Assembly (NCBI GenBank): GCA_001557035.1
Contig: LSKJ01000757.1
Location: 1-38,559 of the forward strand
Reading direction: 5' to 3'
Length of the DNA: 38,559 nt
Source: Rhodospirillaceae bacterium CCH5-H10
GTDB lineage: Bacteria; Pseudomonadota; Alphaproteobacteria; Reyranellales; Reyranellaceae
The position numbers and the translations under genes are program-made. Numbering within the stretch: position 1 is the stretch's first letter; every line of letters starts with the position of its first letter. The notes below the pieces were generated by a model. It made no database searches and was not told the origin of the DNA. It saw only the letters and a program-made list of their open reading frames with translations. Positions 15,938 through 25,815 of this stretch are shown piece by piece.

Positions 15938-16657
15938 GTGTGGCGCGCAACCGCGCTGACGCTGTTCCCGGAGATGTTTCCGGGCCCGCTGGGCGAGAGC
16001 CTGGCCGGTCGGGCGCTGCGGGAGGGCGTGTGGTCGCTGGAGGCCGTCGACATCAGGCGGTTCGCCAGGGATCGCCATGGCACGGTGGACGATGCGCCCT
16101 TCGGGGGCGGCGCCGGCATGGTGATGAAACCCGACGTGCTGTCGGCAGCGATCGAGGCGGTCGCGATGCCGGGAGTGCCGAAGGTGCTGCTCTCGCCGCG
16201 GGGCGCGCCGTTCAGTCAGGCGCGCGGGCGGGAGCTGGCGGCGGGACCGGGCGTGTTGATGGTGTGCGGGCGGTTCGAGGGCGTCGACGAGCGCGTCATC
16301 GAGGCCCACGCGCTGGAGGAAATTTCGGTCGGTGATTTCGTGCTTTCGGGCGGCGAGATCGCGGCCCTGACGGTGATGGATTGTTGCGTGAGGCTGCTGC
16401 CCGGAGTGATGGGCGCGGCTGAATCGGCGAGCGAGGAGAGTTTCGAGGACGGATTGTTGGAGTACCCGCACTACACCCGGCCCGCGACCTGGGCAGGCCC
16501 CGATGGAATCGAACGGCGCGTGCCGGAGGTTCTGCTCTCGGGCCATCACGGCAAGGTCGCCGACTGGCGGATGAAGCAGCGGGAAGAGATCACGCGGAGG
16601 CGGCGGCCCGATCTGTGGGCCCGCAGCCGGACCGCGGCGGGAAACGATGAGAAGTGA
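15938..16657 (+). CDS. trmD: tRNA (guanine37-N1)-methyltransferase
   Basis: SPOUT-fold methyltransferase making m1G37 in tRNAs reading CUN, CCN and CGG codons. The 239 residues carry [13 protein letters not shown] at the start, [22 protein letters not shown] elements ([14 protein letters not shown]), [12 protein letters not shown] and the trefoil-knot [16 protein letters not shown] at 15938 is chosen: it is preceded by GGAGGCGGAGGAATAAG and gives the expected N-terminus, whereas the longer in-frame start at 15908 lies inside rimM. It is in the rimM-trmD-rplS operon. Confidence 0.96.
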   Translation: MWRATALTLFPEMFPGPLGESLAGRALREGVWSLEAVDIRRFARDRHGTVDDAPFGGGAGMVMKPDVLSAAIEAVAMPGVPKVLLSPRGAPFSQARGRELAAGPGVLMVCGRFEGVDERVIEAHALEEISVGDFVLSGGEIAALTVMDCCVRLLPGVMGAAESASEESFEDGLLEYPHYTRPATWAGPDGIERRVPEVLLSGHHGKVADWRMKQREEITRRRRPDLWARSRTAAGNDEK

Positions 16658-16673
16658 CGAAAGGATGGATGAG

Positions 16674-17159
<486 letters not shown>

Positions 17160-17169
17160 CAGGCGCACC

Positions 17170-18615
17170 ATGGCGTTCCGCAAGAAGTCGGCCACGCCGC
17201 CGGCCCCGCCGCCGCCACCGCGGACCCTGTTCGAGAAGATCTGGGACAGCCACGTCGTCCATCGCCAAGACGACGGGACCTGTGTCATCTACATCGATCG
17301 TCACCTCGTTCACGAAGTGACCAGCCCGCAGGCCTTCGAGGGCCTGCGCATGGCGGGAAGGCCCGTGCGCCGCCCCGACGCCACCATTGCGGTCGCCGAC
17401 CACAACACGCCGACGACGGACTTCAGCCAGGGCATCGAGGACGAGGAGTCGCGCGTCCAGGTCGAGACGCTCGAGAAGAACGTCGCGGACTTCAAGGTCC
17501 CCTACTTCGACCTGAACGACCCGCGTCGTGGCATCGTGCACGTGATCGGACCCGAGCAGGGCCTGACCCTGCCCGGCATGACGATCGTGTGCGGCGACAG
17601 CCACACCTCGACGCACGGCGCGTTCGGCGCGCTGGCCTTCGGCATCGGCACCTCAGAGGTCGAGCATGTGCTCGCCACGCAGACGCTGATCCAGAAGCCG
17701 GCCAAGAACATGCGCGTCGCGGTCGAGGGCAGCCTGCCGCTCGGCGTCACCGCCAAGGACGTCATCCTGGCCATCATCGGCAAGCTCGGCACGGCCGGCG
17801 GCACCGGCTACGTGATCGAGTATGCCGGCCGCGCCATCCGCGAGCTCACGATGGAAGGCCGCATGACGGTCTGCAACATGTCGATCGAGGCGGGCGCCCG
17901 CGCCGGCCTGATCGCGCCGGACGAGACGACCTTCAAGTACCTGCAGGGTCGTCCGTTCTCGCCCAAGGGCGGAGCCTGGGACCTGGCGCTGAGCCAGTGG
18001 CGTCGTCTGCCGTCGGACAAGGACGCTCACTTCGACGTGCAGCTCGACCTCAACGCCTCGGACATTCCGCCGATGGTGACCTGGGGAACGAGCCCGCAGG
18101 ACGCCCTGCCGATCACCGACGTCGTTCCCGATCCGGCCAACGCGCCGGACGAGAACCGCCGCGAGGCCTGGACCCGGTCGCTGGCCTACATGGGCCTGAC
18201 GCCGGGCACGCGCCTCGTCGACGTGCCGATCGACCGCGTGTTCATCGGCTCGTGCACCAACGGCCGCATCGAGGACCTCCGCGCCGCCGCCGAGATCGCG
18301 CGCGGACGCAAGGTCGCCTCGAACGTGTCGGCGATGGTCGTGCCGGGTTCCGGCCTGGTGAAGGCCGAGGCCGAGCGTGAAGGTCTGGACAAGATCTTCA
18401 TCGAGGCCGGCTTCGAATGGCGCCTGCAGGGCTGCTCGATGTGCCTGGCGATGAACGCCGATCGTATCGAGCCCGGCCAGCGCTGCGCCTCGACCTCGAA
18501 CCGCAACTTCGAGGGCCGTCAGGGCCGCGGCGGACGAACCCATCTGGTGAGCCCGGCGATGGCCGCGGCGGCCGCCATCCGCGGCACGCTCGCCGACGTT
18601 CGCGACTTCCAGTAA
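17170..18615 (+). CDS. leuC: 3-isopropylmalate dehydratase large subunit
   Basis: [4Fe-4S] aconitase-family subunit that, with LeuD, isomerises 2- to 3-isopropylmalate in leucine synthesis. The 481 residues carry [34 protein letters not shown] and GCSMCLAMN; the cysteines of these last motifs and CGDSH bind the cluster. Before the normal start [13 protein letters not shown] lies an unusual 17-residue basic, proline-rich extension ([11 protein letters not shown]). It starts ten bases after rplS, so it is likely transcribed with the ribosomal operon, a known alphaproteobacterial order. A strong terminator follows. Confidence 0.97.
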   Translation: MAFRKKSATPPAPPPPPRTLFEKIWDSHVVHRQDDGTCVIYIDRHLVHEVTSPQAFEGLRMAGRPVRRPDATIAVADHNTPTTDFSQGIEDEESRVQVETLEKNVADFKVPYFDLNDPRRGIVHVIGPEQGLTLPGMTIVCGDSHTSTHGAFGALAFGIGTSEVEHVLATQTLIQKPAKNMRVAVEGSLPLGVTAKDVILAIIGKLGTAGGTGYVIEYAGRAIRELTMEGRMTVCNMSIEAGARAGLIAPDETTFKYLQGRPFSPKGGAWDLALSQWRRLPSDKDAHFDVQLDLNASDIPPMVTWGTSPQDALPITDVVPDPANAPDENRREAWTRSLAYMGLTPGTRLVDVPIDRVFIGSCTNGRIEDLRAAAEIARGRKVASNVSAMVVPGSGLVKAEAEREGLDKIFIEAGFEWRLQGCSMCLAMNADRIEPGQRCASTSNRNFEGRQGRGGRTHLVSPAMAAAAAIRGTLADVRDFQ

Positions 18616-18634
18616 TCGCCTTTTCACGGCGAAC

Positions 18635-18675
18635 GAAAGACGGGCGGTGCCGCAAGGCATCGCCCGTTTCTATTT
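18635..18675 (+). terminator. Rho-independent terminator after leuC
   Basis: Twelve-base stem (18640-18651 with 18656-18667, a single G-T pair) around a GCAA tetraloop, then TTCTATTT. This is the best terminator in the window and separates the ribosomal/leuC transcript from the RDD gene. Confidence 0.85.
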
Positions 18676-18739
18676 GCAGTCGGGAACGCCTGTGGCCAAT
18701 GTTGCATTGTCATTTTCGCCGACCCTCTGGGAGAAAGAC

Positions 18740-19237
18740 ATGGCCAGCGTCCCGAACTCCGGTTCCGCCGTCCCCCCGCCTCCGCCGCCCGTCTGGGACG
18801 CTCAGCCGGCGGGCACCCTTCCCGTGGCCTATGGCGGTTTCTGGATCCGCGTCGTGGCCTACATCATCGACGCCATCCTCGTCAGCCTGGTGCTGGGCGT
18901 CGTGATGTCGGTGTTCGGCATCAAATACATGGACTTCGAAAATCCCGAGAATATCGACCCGACGGCAAACCTGCTGTCGATCCTCGTCTTCTGGCTCTAT
19001 TTCGCCCTGATGGAGAGCTCCGAGCGGGGCGCCACGGTCGGCAAGATGGCCATGGGGCTGCGGGTCGTGACCGGCGACGGCAAGCGCCTCAGCTTTCTCA
19101 ATGCCACGGGGCGATATTTCGCCAAGATCCTCTCCGCCATGATCTTCTGCATCGGCTACATCATGGTCGGCTTCACCGAGCGCAAGCGCGGGCTGCACGA
19201 CATGATCGCCAACACGCTGGTCATCAAGACCCGCTAG
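18740..19237 (+). CDS. RDD-family membrane protein
   Basis: A 165-residue protein. A proline-rich N-terminus ([14 protein letters not shown]) is followed by the RDD domain: the [21 protein letters not shown] helix with the signature Arg and Asp, a second helix [33 protein letters not shown], a third helix near [16 protein letters not shown], and the [15 protein letters not shown] ending. RDD proteins are of uncertain function, with some reports of transport. The ATG at 18740 has GGGAGA upstream. It is placed between leuC and leuD with no metabolic link evident. A GGAAC-N17-CATT sequence at 18683-18708 could be a stress promoter (weak). Confidence 0.85.
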   Translation: MASVPNSGSAVPPPPPPVWDAQPAGTLPVAYGGFWIRVVAYIIDAILVSLVLGVVMSVFGIKYMDFENPENIDPTANLLSILVFWLYFALMESSERGATVGKMAMGLRVVTGDGKRLSFLNATGRYFAKILSAMIFCIGYIMVGFTERKRGLHDMIANTLVIKTR

Positions 19238-19252
19238 GCGGGAATCGGCGGC

Positions 19253-19282
19253 TTGACCCCGGCCCGGAAAGCCCGTTTATTC
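19253..19282 (+). promoter_or_regulatory. Candidate promoter of leuD
   Basis: TTGACC at 19253-19258, 17 or 18 bases, then TTTATT/TTATTC at 19276-19282. The predicted start would fall about 15 bases before the leuD ATG, just ahead of the strong GGGAGG ribosome site. This would make leuD independent of leuC. Confidence 0.45.
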
Positions 19283-19302
19283 CGGCCTTTCCGGGAGGTC
19301 TC

Positions 19303-19917
19303 ATGGAAAAATTCACGACGCTGAGCGGCGTCGCTGCGCCGCTGCCCATGGTCAATGTCGACACCGACATGATCATTCCGAAGCAGTTCCTGAAGACCAT
19401 CAAGCGCACGGGTCTCAAGGACGGTCTGTTCTACGAGATGCGCTGGACGGCGGACGGCCAGAAGAAGGACTTCGTCCTCGACCAGCCGGCCTACCAGAAC
19501 GCCAAGATCATCGTGGCGGGTCCCAACTTCGGCTGCGGCTCGAGCCGCGAGCACGCGCCGTGGGCGCTGCTCGACTTCGGCATCCGCTGCATCATCTCCG
19601 AGGACTTCGCCGACATCTTCTACAACAACTGCTTCAAGAACGGCATCTTGCCGATCAAGGTGCCGAAGGAGATCGTCGACAAGCTGATGGACGACGCGAG
19701 CCGTGGCTCCAACGCCATCATCGAGGTCGATCTCGAGAAGCAGGAGATCAAGGGCCCGGACGGCGGCACCGTCCGCTTCGAGATCGATCCGTTCCGCAAG
19801 AAGTGCCTGATGGAAGGTCTCGACGATATCGGCCTGACGATGGAGAAGAAGTCGGACATCGACGACTTCGAGCGCCGCCAGAGCGAAGCGCAGCCCTGGC
19901 TGCACGGCGCGGCCTGA
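19303..19917 (+). CDS. leuD: 3-isopropylmalate dehydratase small subunit
   Basis: Small subunit partner of LeuC. The 204 residues show [16 protein letters not shown], the [14 protein letters not shown] loop that completes the substrate site, and [13 protein letters not shown], all typical. The C-terminus [17 protein letters not shown] is family-like. The start ATG at 19303 has GGGAGG nine bases upstream. It is separated from leuC by the terminator and the RDD gene and from leuB by a palindromic repeat. Confidence 0.97.
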   Translation: MEKFTTLSGVAAPLPMVNVDTDMIIPKQFLKTIKRTGLKDGLFYEMRWTADGQKKDFVLDQPAYQNAKIIVAGPNFGCGSSREHAPWALLDFGIRCIISEDFADIFYNNCFKNGILPIKVPKEIVDKLMDDASRGSNAIIEVDLEKQEIKGPDGGTVRFEIDPFRKKCLMEGLDDIGLTMEKKSDIDDFERRQSEAQPWLHGAA

Positions 19918-19923
19918 GGAACA

Positions 19924-20049
19924 AAACCCCGACCTCATCCTGAGGAGCGAGCGCAGCGAGCGTCTCGAAGGATGGGCAACGGACACCGCGTCTGTTGCCC
20001 ATCCTTCGAGACGCGCCGAAGACGGCGCTCCTCAGGATGAGGTTGTTTT
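19924..20049. repeat. Intergenic palindromic repeat between leuD and leuB
   Basis: Imperfect inverted repeat with arms 19924-19980 and 19994-20048. The inner 20 bases of each arm (around GTCTCGAAGGATGGGCAAC) pair fully; the outer halves carry CTCATCCTGAGGAGCG against the complementary CGCTCCTCAGGATGAG and differ in the middle. The motif CATCCTGAGGAGCGAGC is common in rhizobial and related genomes. Confidence 0.82.
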
Positions 20050-20110
20050 TAATCGATCAAACAACGCTCCACCGATCTGAATTCTAAACCCAACGGAAGA
20101 CCTGACCATC

Positions 20111-21229
20111 ATGGCGTCCAATCGCAATCTGCTCGTGCTGCCCGGCGACGGCATCGGCCCCGAGGTGATGAACGAAGTCCGCAAGATCATTGCCTGGATG
20201 GGCAAGAAGCGCGCGATCGGCTTCGACATCGCCGAGGACCTGGTCGGTGGCGCCGCCCTCGACAAGCACGGCGTGCCGCTCAGCGACGACGCCATGAAGA
20301 CCGCCCTCGAAGCCGATGCCGTGCTGTTCGGTTCGGTCGGCGGCCCGAAGTGGGACACGGCGGACTTCAGCAAGAAGCCCGAGCGCGGCCTGCTGCGCCT
20401 GCGCAAGGAGATGGACCTCTTCGCCAACCTGCGTCCCGCCAAGGTGTTCGACGCGCTGGTCGATGCCTCGTCGCTGAAGCCCGAGATCGTGAAGGGCCTC
20501 GACATCATGATCATCCGCGAGCTGACCAGCGGCGTTTACTTCGGCGAGCCGCGCGGCCGCCACGTCAACGCCGCCGGCGAGGTCGAGGCCTACGACACGC
20601 AGCGCTACACGGCGCCGGAAATTCGCCGCGTCTGCGCCGTCGCCTTCGAGCTGGCGCGCAAGCGCAAGAACAAGGTCCTCTCCTCGGAGAAGGCCAACGT
20701 GATGCACACCGGCGTGCTGTGGCGCGAGGAGGCGACCAAGCTGCACAAGGAGAAGTACTCCGACGTGAAGCTCGATCACATGTACGCCGACGCGCTCGCC
20801 ATGCAGCTGCTGCGCGCGCCCAAGGAATTCGACGTGATCGTCACCGACAACCTGTTCGGCGACATCCTGTCGGACGAAGCCTCGATGCTGACCGGCTCGC
20901 TGGGCCTCCTGCCGTCGGCCTCGCTCGGCGCGCCCGACGCCACCGGCCGCCGCAAGGCGCTGTACGAGCCGATCCATGGCAGCGCGCCCGACATCGCCGG
21001 CAAGGGCCTGGCCAATCCGATCGCGCAGATGCTCAGCTACGCGATGATGCTTCGCTACTCGTTCGACCTCGGCAAGGATGCCGACATGGTCGAGACCGCC
21101 GTCGAGAACGTGCTGAAGGCGGGCTACCGCACCGGCGATCTCCTGGTCGGCAAGACCGACGGCGTGAAGAAGGTCGGCACCCAGGAAATGGGCGACGCCA
21201 TCGTCAAGGAACTCGACCGTCTGAGCTGA
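20111..21229 (+). CDS. leuB: 3-isopropylmalate dehydrogenase
   Basis: NAD-dependent oxidative decarboxylation of 3-isopropylmalate in leucine synthesis. The 372 residues begin [15 protein letters not shown] and contain the [13 protein letters not shown] loop, the [17 protein letters not shown] metal-binding aspartates, and [21 protein letters not shown], the dehydrogenase signature. The start at 20111 matches the family N-terminus. It is convergent with the HerA-like gene, and its last codons lie in a 16-base tandem repeat. Confidence 0.97.
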   Translation: MASNRNLLVLPGDGIGPEVMNEVRKIIAWMGKKRAIGFDIAEDLVGGAALDKHGVPLSDDAMKTALEADAVLFGSVGGPKWDTADFSKKPERGLLRLRKEMDLFANLRPAKVFDALVDASSLKPEIVKGLDIMIIRELTSGVYFGEPRGRHVNAAGEVEAYDTQRYTAPEIRRVCAVAFELARKRKNKVLSSEKANVMHTGVLWREEATKLHKEKYSDVKLDHMYADALAMQLLRAPKEFDVIVTDNLFGDILSDEASMLTGSLGLLPSASLGAPDATGRRKALYEPIHGSAPDIAGKGLANPIAQMLSYAMMLRYSFDLGKDADMVETAVENVLKAGYRTGDLLVGKTDGVKKVGTQEMGDAIVKELDRLS

Positions 21230-21263
21230 TCGGCGTCTGAGCTGATCGGCGTCTGAGCTGAGC
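21219..21263. repeat. 16-base tandem repeat at the leuB 3' end
   Basis: The unit GTCTGAGCTGATCGGC occurs at 21219-21234 and 21235-21250, with a partial third copy from 21251. The leuB stop codon is inside the first copy. The last copy leads into a GCTGAGC/GCTCAGC stem (21257-21278) that reaches the stop of the convergent HerA-like gene. Confidence 0.85.
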
Positions 21264-21273
21264 GAAAGCCGGC

Positions 21274-22959
21274 TCAGCCTCGCAGGATCGACCCCAGCAC
21301 GCCCCGCAGCACGGCGCCGCCCACACTGGCGCCGATGCTGGCGGCCTTGCCCTTCCCGAACACGGCCTTCGCGGCCTCGCGCGCGGCGATGGTGGCCATG
21401 CTGCGTCCCGCCGCCTTGGCGACCGTCACCCCAACCGAATCGCGCTGACGCCCGGCCGGGGCTTTCTTCGGCGCCGGCGTAGGGGCCTGTGGCTGGGGCT
21501 GCGCCGTCTTGAGACGCGGCTGGGGCTTCGGCTCGGGCGGAATCGGTTGCTCGACCTGGGGCGGCGGCGCGGACGGGCGAGGTCCCCAGGGGCCTGACTT
21601 CGCCGGCACCGTGGGCGGCACCGACCCATATTGGCCTCGCCGGCGTGGAGCGCCTTCGGGCGACGCCGGAGCAGTGCTGGCCGCGACACGGCCGGTCAGC
21701 ACCTCGTAGGCCGACTGACGATCGACCGCCCTGTCGTACTTGCCGCCCAGCGGGCTCGCCGCCATCACCGCGGCCCGCTCCTCCGCCGTTGCCGGCCCGA
21801 TGCGGCCCTGCGGCGGCGCTACGAAGCAGCGTTCGACCGGGAACGGCACGCCCTTGGCGTCGAGGAAGGACAGCAACGCCTCGCCGACGCCGAGTTCGGT
21901 GATGACCTGCGCGGCGTTGAAGGCCTTGTTGGGGCGGAACGTCTCGGCCGCCACCTTCACCGCCTTCTGGTCGCGCGGCGTGAACGCCCGCAGTGCGTGC
22001 TGCACCCTGTTGCCGAGCTGGCCCAGGACCGTCTCCGGCACGTCGAGCGGGTTCTGGGTGATGAAGTAGATGCCGACGCCCTTGGAGCGGATCAGGCGCA
22101 CGACCTGCTCGATGCGCGACAGCAGCGCCTTGGGCGCGTCGTCGAACAGCAGGTGCGCCTCGTCGAAGAAGAACACGAACTTCGGCTTGTCGAGATCGCC
22201 CACCTCGGGAACCGATTCGAAGAGTTCCGACAGGAGCCACAGCAGGAAAGTCGCGTAGAGGCGCGGGCTCTGCATCAGCCGGTCGGCCGCCAGGATGTTG
22301 ATCGCGCCGAGGCCCGCGGGATCGCAGCGCATCATGTCGGCGAGGTCGAGCGCCGGCTCGCCGAAGAACTTCTCGCCGCCCTGCTGGCTGAGCGTCAGCA
22401 GCTGGCGCTGGATGGTGCCGACGGACTGCTTGCTGACGTTGCCGTACTCGGTCGTCAGCGTGCCGGCATTCTCGGCGACCCATTGCAGCAGCGCCTGCAG
22501 GTCCTTGAAGTCGAGCAGCAGCAGGCCCTGCTGATCGGCGATCTTGAAGACGATGTTGAGCACGCCTTCCTGCGTCTCGTTGAGCTGCAGCAGGCGGGCC
22601 ATCAGCACCGGCCCGACCTCGCTCACCGTCGTGCGGATGGGATGGCCCCTCTCGCCGAACAGGTCCCAGAAGATCGTCGGGAAGGCGCGGCCGGCATAAC
22701 CGTCGATGCCGAGCTGCTTCGCGCGTTCGAGCGCCCGCGGATTGTTGCCGCCGGGCTGACTCACGCCGGAAAGGTCGCCCTTCACGTCGGCCATGAACAC
22801 CGGCACGCCATAGGCGGAAAAGCCCTCGGCGATGGTCTGTAGGGTCACGGTCTTGCCGGTGCCGGTCGCGCCGGCGATCAGCCCATGGCGATTGGCATAC
22901 TTCAGCAGGAGGTACTGGTCGGCCTCGCTGGCTCCCACGAAGATCGCGTCGTCGCTCAT
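21274..22959 (-). CDS. HerA-like ATPase with DUF853 (YjgR-type)
   Basis: A 561-residue P-loop ATPase. [12 protein letters not shown] near residue 30 is Walker A and [12 protein letters not shown] is Walker B, with a downstream [11 protein letters not shown] sensor-like motif and a conserved [13 protein letters not shown] block. The C-terminal part from about residue 410 is a proline/glutamine-rich linker followed by a glycine-rich hydrophobic tail ([17 protein letters not shown]). DUF853/YjgR relatives are widespread and not well assigned; the ATPase domain resembles HerA/FtsK DNA translocases. The ATG at 22959 is preceded by AGGGAG. No NurA or SIR2 partner gene is seen. Confidence 0.9.
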   Translation of the reverse strand: MSDDAIFVGASEADQYLLLKYANRHGLIAGATGTGKTVTLQTIAEGFSAYGVPVFMADVKGDLSGVSQPGGNNPRALERAKQLGIDGYAGRAFPTIFWDLFGERGHPIRTTVSEVGPVLMARLLQLNETQEGVLNIVFKIADQQGLLLLDFKDLQALLQWVAENAGTLTTEYGNVSKQSVGTIQRQLLTLSQQGGEKFFGEPALDLADMMRCDPAGLGAINILAADRLMQSPRLYATFLLWLLSELFESVPEVGDLDKPKFVFFFDEAHLLFDDAPKALLSRIEQVVRLIRSKGVGIYFITQNPLDVPETVLGQLGNRVQHALRAFTPRDQKAVKVAAETFRPNKAFNAAQVITELGVGEALLSFLDAKGVPFPVERCFVAPPQGRIGPATAEERAAVMAASPLGGKYDRAVDRQSAYEVLTGRVAASTAPASPEGAPRRRGQYGSVPPTVPAKSGPWGPRPSAPPPQVEQPIPPEPKPQPRLKTAQPQPQAPTPAPKKAPAGRQRDSVGVTVAKAAGRSMATIAAREAAKAVFGKGKAASIGASVGGAVLRGVLGSILRG

Positions 22960-23022
22960 GCCGTCTCCCTTGCGCCGGTTCCGACTTTAGCCAAACCGGC
23001 CGCTCCATAGTAGGTTAGCCGC

Positions 23023-23916
23023 ATGTCCCTTCCCCGTCTCGCTCTCGCCGTCATCGGCGATGAAATCGGCCCCTCCCTCGACGAAATGATCTCCTTCTGC
23101 AGCGAACACGAGGTGCGTCGCCTCGACATGCGCACCGTGGAGGGCCGGAACCTGCTCGGCATGACGCTCGAGCAGGGAAGCCTGATCGCACGGCGGCTGG
23201 AGAAGGAGGGCCTGAGTGTCCCGACCTTCGTCTCGCCTCTGCTGAAATGGGCCGCGCCCGGCAAGGGCAGCGAAAGCGGCACGGTCGACTTCGCCTTCGA
23301 TCCGGCCGACTGCCCCGCCGACGACCCGCTGGTCCATGCCTTCGACATGGCCACCGTGTTCGGCGCCGAGAAGATCCGCGTCTTCAGCCACCTGCGCTAT
23401 CCCGGCTACAGGCCGGCCGACCTGATCGGCCGCTTCGAGCGGCTGGCCGACCTCGGCCTCACCTATTCCGTCGCGGTGGAGATCGAGAACGAGCCCGTCT
23501 GCAACATCGGTTCGATCGCCGACCTCGCCGACTTCTTCACCGCGCTCGCCGAGGCCACGGACCCCAATCCGATGCCGCCGCATCTGAAGCCGCTGGTCGA
23601 TATCGGCAATGCCTGGGCCGTCGGTAAACCGCCGAGCGATGCGGAAATTGCCCATCTGGCCCCGCTCGTGGACCTCATCCATCTCAAGGATCGCGACACC
23701 ACCGCCAACCGCACCGTGCCGTTCGGCGACGGCGACATTCCCTGGGCCGCCGAACTGACGCGGCTTCTCACCGCCGCCGCCGGCGCCCCTCACCCGGCGC
23801 GGGAAATCCTCGCCAGCATCGAGACGCACTGCCCGCAGGACGGACGCAACGCCACCGCGCGCTCCGTCGCCGGCCTGCGCCGCATCGCCACCGAGATCGG
23901 CGTCGAGGTCGTTTGA
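23023..23916 (+). CDS. Sugar phosphate isomerase/epimerase-like TIM-barrel protein
   Basis: A 297-residue protein of the xylose-isomerase-like TIM barrel family. Predicted strands include RLALAVIGDEIG, VRRLDMRTV, IRVFSHLRYPG, SVAVEIENEP with a metal-ligand glutamate, PLVDIGNAWAVG and LVDLIHLKDRD with candidate acidic and histidine ligands. The substrate is unknown. It starts 63 bases from the divergent HerA-like gene. The final codons of the frame are duplicated about 200 bases downstream on the far side of a palindromic repeat. Confidence 0.8.
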   Translation: MSLPRLALAVIGDEIGPSLDEMISFCSEHEVRRLDMRTVEGRNLLGMTLEQGSLIARRLEKEGLSVPTFVSPLLKWAAPGKGSESGTVDFAFDPADCPADDPLVHAFDMATVFGAEKIRVFSHLRYPGYRPADLIGRFERLADLGLTYSVAVEIENEPVCNIGSIADLADFFTALAEATDPNPMPPHLKPLVDIGNAWAVGKPPSDAEIAHLAPLVDLIHLKDRDTTANRTVPFGDGDIPWAAELTRLLTAAAGAPHPAREILASIETHCPQDGRNATARSVAGLRRIATEIGVEVV

Positions 23917-24119
23917 ACTATTGGCCGTCGCCCTGGCGGATCGACCAAACGACTGAGAGCAGCAGCGGTGCCCCATTGTCGTCCTGAGCGCCAGCGAAGG
24001 ACCTAGCCGAACGACCAGAGTACTGCGCTGCTTGCGTTAGATCCTTCGCTGCGCTCAGGATGACAGAAAAGGTGAGATGTCGCTTCCACAGGGCAGACGC
24101 ATCGTCGTCGAGGTCGTTT
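23896..24119. repeat. 19-base direct repeat flanking an intergenic palindrome
   Basis: ATCGGCGTCGAGGTCGTTT at 23896-23914, which encodes the isomerase C-terminus, recurs as ATCGTCGTCGAGGTCGTTT at 24101-24119 with one mismatch. Both copies are followed in frame by a stop. The copies bracket the palindromic element at 23976-24066, as though the gene end had been duplicated. Confidence 0.7.
23976..24066. repeat. Intergenic palindromic repeat, same subfamily as the element at 6871
   Basis: Arms TTGTCGTCCTGAGCG (23976 onward) and its complement ending at 24066, around the spacer ACCTAGCCGAACGACC. The spacer closely matches ACCTCACCGAGCGACC in the element at 6871-6955, so the two are copies of one mobile or dispersed repeat rather than chance palindromes. 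Confidence 0.82.
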
Positions 24120-24137
24120 AGAGGAAGCCGGCTAATT

Positions 24138-24197
24138 GGAGCGCGCCACTGGAGTGGCGCTCATGATCATGATTGCGCCACTGGAGTGGCGCGCTCC
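24138..24197. repeat. Double palindrome with two copies of GCGCCACTGGAGTGGCGC
   Basis: Two 18-base near-palindromic units in direct orientation (around 24143-24160 and 24175-24192), flanked by GGAGC and GCTCC so that the whole 60 bases is also an inverted repeat. A TCATGATCATGATT centre joins them. It lies just beyond the stop of the minus-strand GST gene and could terminate or stabilise that transcript. Confidence 0.8.
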
Positions 24198-24212
24198 GAT
24201 GAAACGTCCGTG

Positions 24213-25136
24213 TCAGGCCGGCGTGAGGATGAAGCCGGCGCGCGGGAAGTGGACGACGACGTCGCCCACCTTCTCGTCGTGCCGCCGGATCGAGACGCGG
24301 TCGTTCGTGAGACCCACCAGCACGCCGTTCACCGGCACCTTGCCGGTATCGTCGGGCGTGACGCTGATCGTCTGACCGGCCTTCAGGCCGCTGGGGTCGT
24401 TGGTATCGACGCTCGTCGCTTCCGGCGTACCGGCCTTCGCGATGGCGATCGCGTCCGCGGCAGTGATCTCCGTGGGCTTGCCGCTGCCGGCCGCCTTCAT
24501 GCGCTCCGACCAGGCCGTGATCAGCGGCAGCCGGTCGAACGGCGGCACCGGCTTTCCGCCGCCCAGCCGCTCCTTGATGAACCACACCGGGTTATAGAGC
24601 GCGCAGTCGGCCAGGCACGGCTCGTCACCGAGCAGATAGGGTCGGCCGTCGGCCAGCATCTGTTCGGCGATGACGAGCTGCGCATGGGTCTGCTGCAGCG
24701 CCATCGGCGCGGCGGCCTTGAGCGCGGCCGAATCGAACGACCGGCCGGAAAATTCGCTGCGGTCCTTGAGGAAAGCCTCCGGCAGCTTGTCGCCCAGCGC
24801 GCCCATGACGACGCCGACGGCGGCCCAGAAGATGTTGCGGTCGATCCACATCGCCAGCGCCCGCGCCACGCCTTCCTTGCCCTTGGGCAGGAGCGGCGGC
24901 GTCGGGGCGCGCTTCTCGATCTCCAGCATGATGAGCTGCGTGTCACAGTAGATATCGGCGCCGACCTGCATCACCGGCGTCTTGCGATAGCCGCCGGTCA
25001 ACGGCATCAGGTCGGGCTTCGGCAGCATGTTCGGGATCACGACCGACTTCCACGCGGCCTGCTTCACGCCGAAGGCGATCCGCACCTTCTCGGAGAAGGG
25101 CGAGTTCGGATAGTGATGCAGGATCATGTCGATCAT
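24213..25136 (-). CDS. Glutathione S-transferase family protein with C-terminal extension
   Basis: A 307-residue protein. The N-terminal thioredoxin-like domain has [17 protein letters not shown] with the catalytic-region serine and a [22 protein letters not shown] glutathione-site stretch. A GST C-terminal helical domain spans about 90-220 ([17 protein letters not shown]). The last 80 or so residues are an added domain, with [14 protein letters not shown] and [27 protein letters not shown], not part of a standard GST. The start ATG at 25136 overlaps the rpe stop by four bases. The substrate is unknown; co-transcription with pheA and rpe is inferred from spacing. Confidence 0.85.
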   Translation of the reverse strand: MIDMILHHYPNSPFSEKVRIAFGVKQAAWKSVVIPNMLPKPDLMPLTGGYRKTPVMQVGADIYCDTQLIMLEIEKRAPTPPLLPKGKEGVARALAMWIDRNIFWAAVGVVMGALGDKLPEAFLKDRSEFSGRSFDSAALKAAAPMALQQTHAQLVIAEQMLADGRPYLLGDEPCLADCALYNPVWFIKERLGGGKPVPPFDRLPLITAWSERMKAAGSGKPTEITAADAIAIAKAGTPEATSVDTNDPSGLKAGQTISVTPDDTGKVPVNGVLVGLTNDRVSIRRHDEKVGDVVVHFPRAGFILTPA

Positions 25137-25795
25137 GAGCGCAGTGCCTCGATGTTGGCCGCGTAGCGTTCGGGTCCGCCGGTGAACACGGCGGTACCCG
25201 CGACGAGCACGTCGGCTCCGGCCTTGATGCAGCGCTTCGCGGTCTCGACGTTGACGCCACCATCGACTTCCAGGTCGATCGGCTTGCCCAGCGCGTCGAT
25301 CGCCTTGCGGAGCGCAGCGATCTTGGCGAGCTGGCTTTCGATGAAGGCCTGGCCGCCGAAGCCCGGATTGACGCTCATGACCAGCACCAGGTCGAGATCG
25401 CCCAGCACAGGCTCGACGACCGACAGCGGCGTCGCCGGGTTGAGCACGATGCCCGCCTTGCGGCCAAGCCCCTTGATGAGCTGGATCGTGCGATGGACGT
25501 GCGGGCCGGCCTCGGGATGGAACGAGATCACGTCGGCGCCGGCATCGACAAAGGCCGGGACCAGCGGATCGACGGGCGAGATCATGAGATGGACGTCGAA
25601 GGGCTGCTTGCTGTGCTTGCGCAGCGCCTTCACCACCATCGGGCCGATCGTGAGGTTGGGCACGAAATGCCCGTCCATCACGTCGACATGGATCCAGTCG
25701 GCGCCGGCCCTTGTGATGGCCTCGATCTCCTGGCCGAGGGCGGCGAAATCGGCCGACAGGATGGAGGGTGCGATGCGAACGGGCTGTTGCGGCAT
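25133..25795 (-). CDS. rpe: Ribulose-phosphate 3-epimerase
   Basis: Interconverts ribulose 5-phosphate and xylulose 5-phosphate in the pentose phosphate or Calvin pathways. The 220 residues form a TIM barrel: [11 protein letters not shown], the metal ligand motif [35 protein letters not shown] and EVDGGVN with the catalytic aspartate. The start ATG at 25795 has AGGG six bases upstream. It lies 20 bases after pheA and overlaps the GST gene. Confidence 0.97.
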   Translation of the reverse strand: MPQQPVRIAPSILSADFAALGQEIEAITRAGADWIHVDVMDGHFVPNLTIGPMVVKALRKHSKQPFDVHLMISPVDPLVPAFVDAGADVISFHPEAGPHVHRTIQLIKGLGRKAGIVLNPATPLSVVEPVLGDLDLVLVMSVNPGFGGQAFIESQLAKIAALRKAIDALGKPIDLEVDGGVNVETAKRCIKAGADVLVAGTAVFTGGPERYAANIEALRS

Positions 25796-25815
25796 GGATT
25801 ACCCTGGAGATCGGT

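Noticed and set aside
20084..23008. Very long minus-strand open frame (974 codons) across leuB and the HerA-like gene
   Set aside because: It is antisense to leuB and out of frame with the HerA-like ATPase; its composition is the arginine/alanine-rich pattern of a GC-rich shadow frame with no motif.
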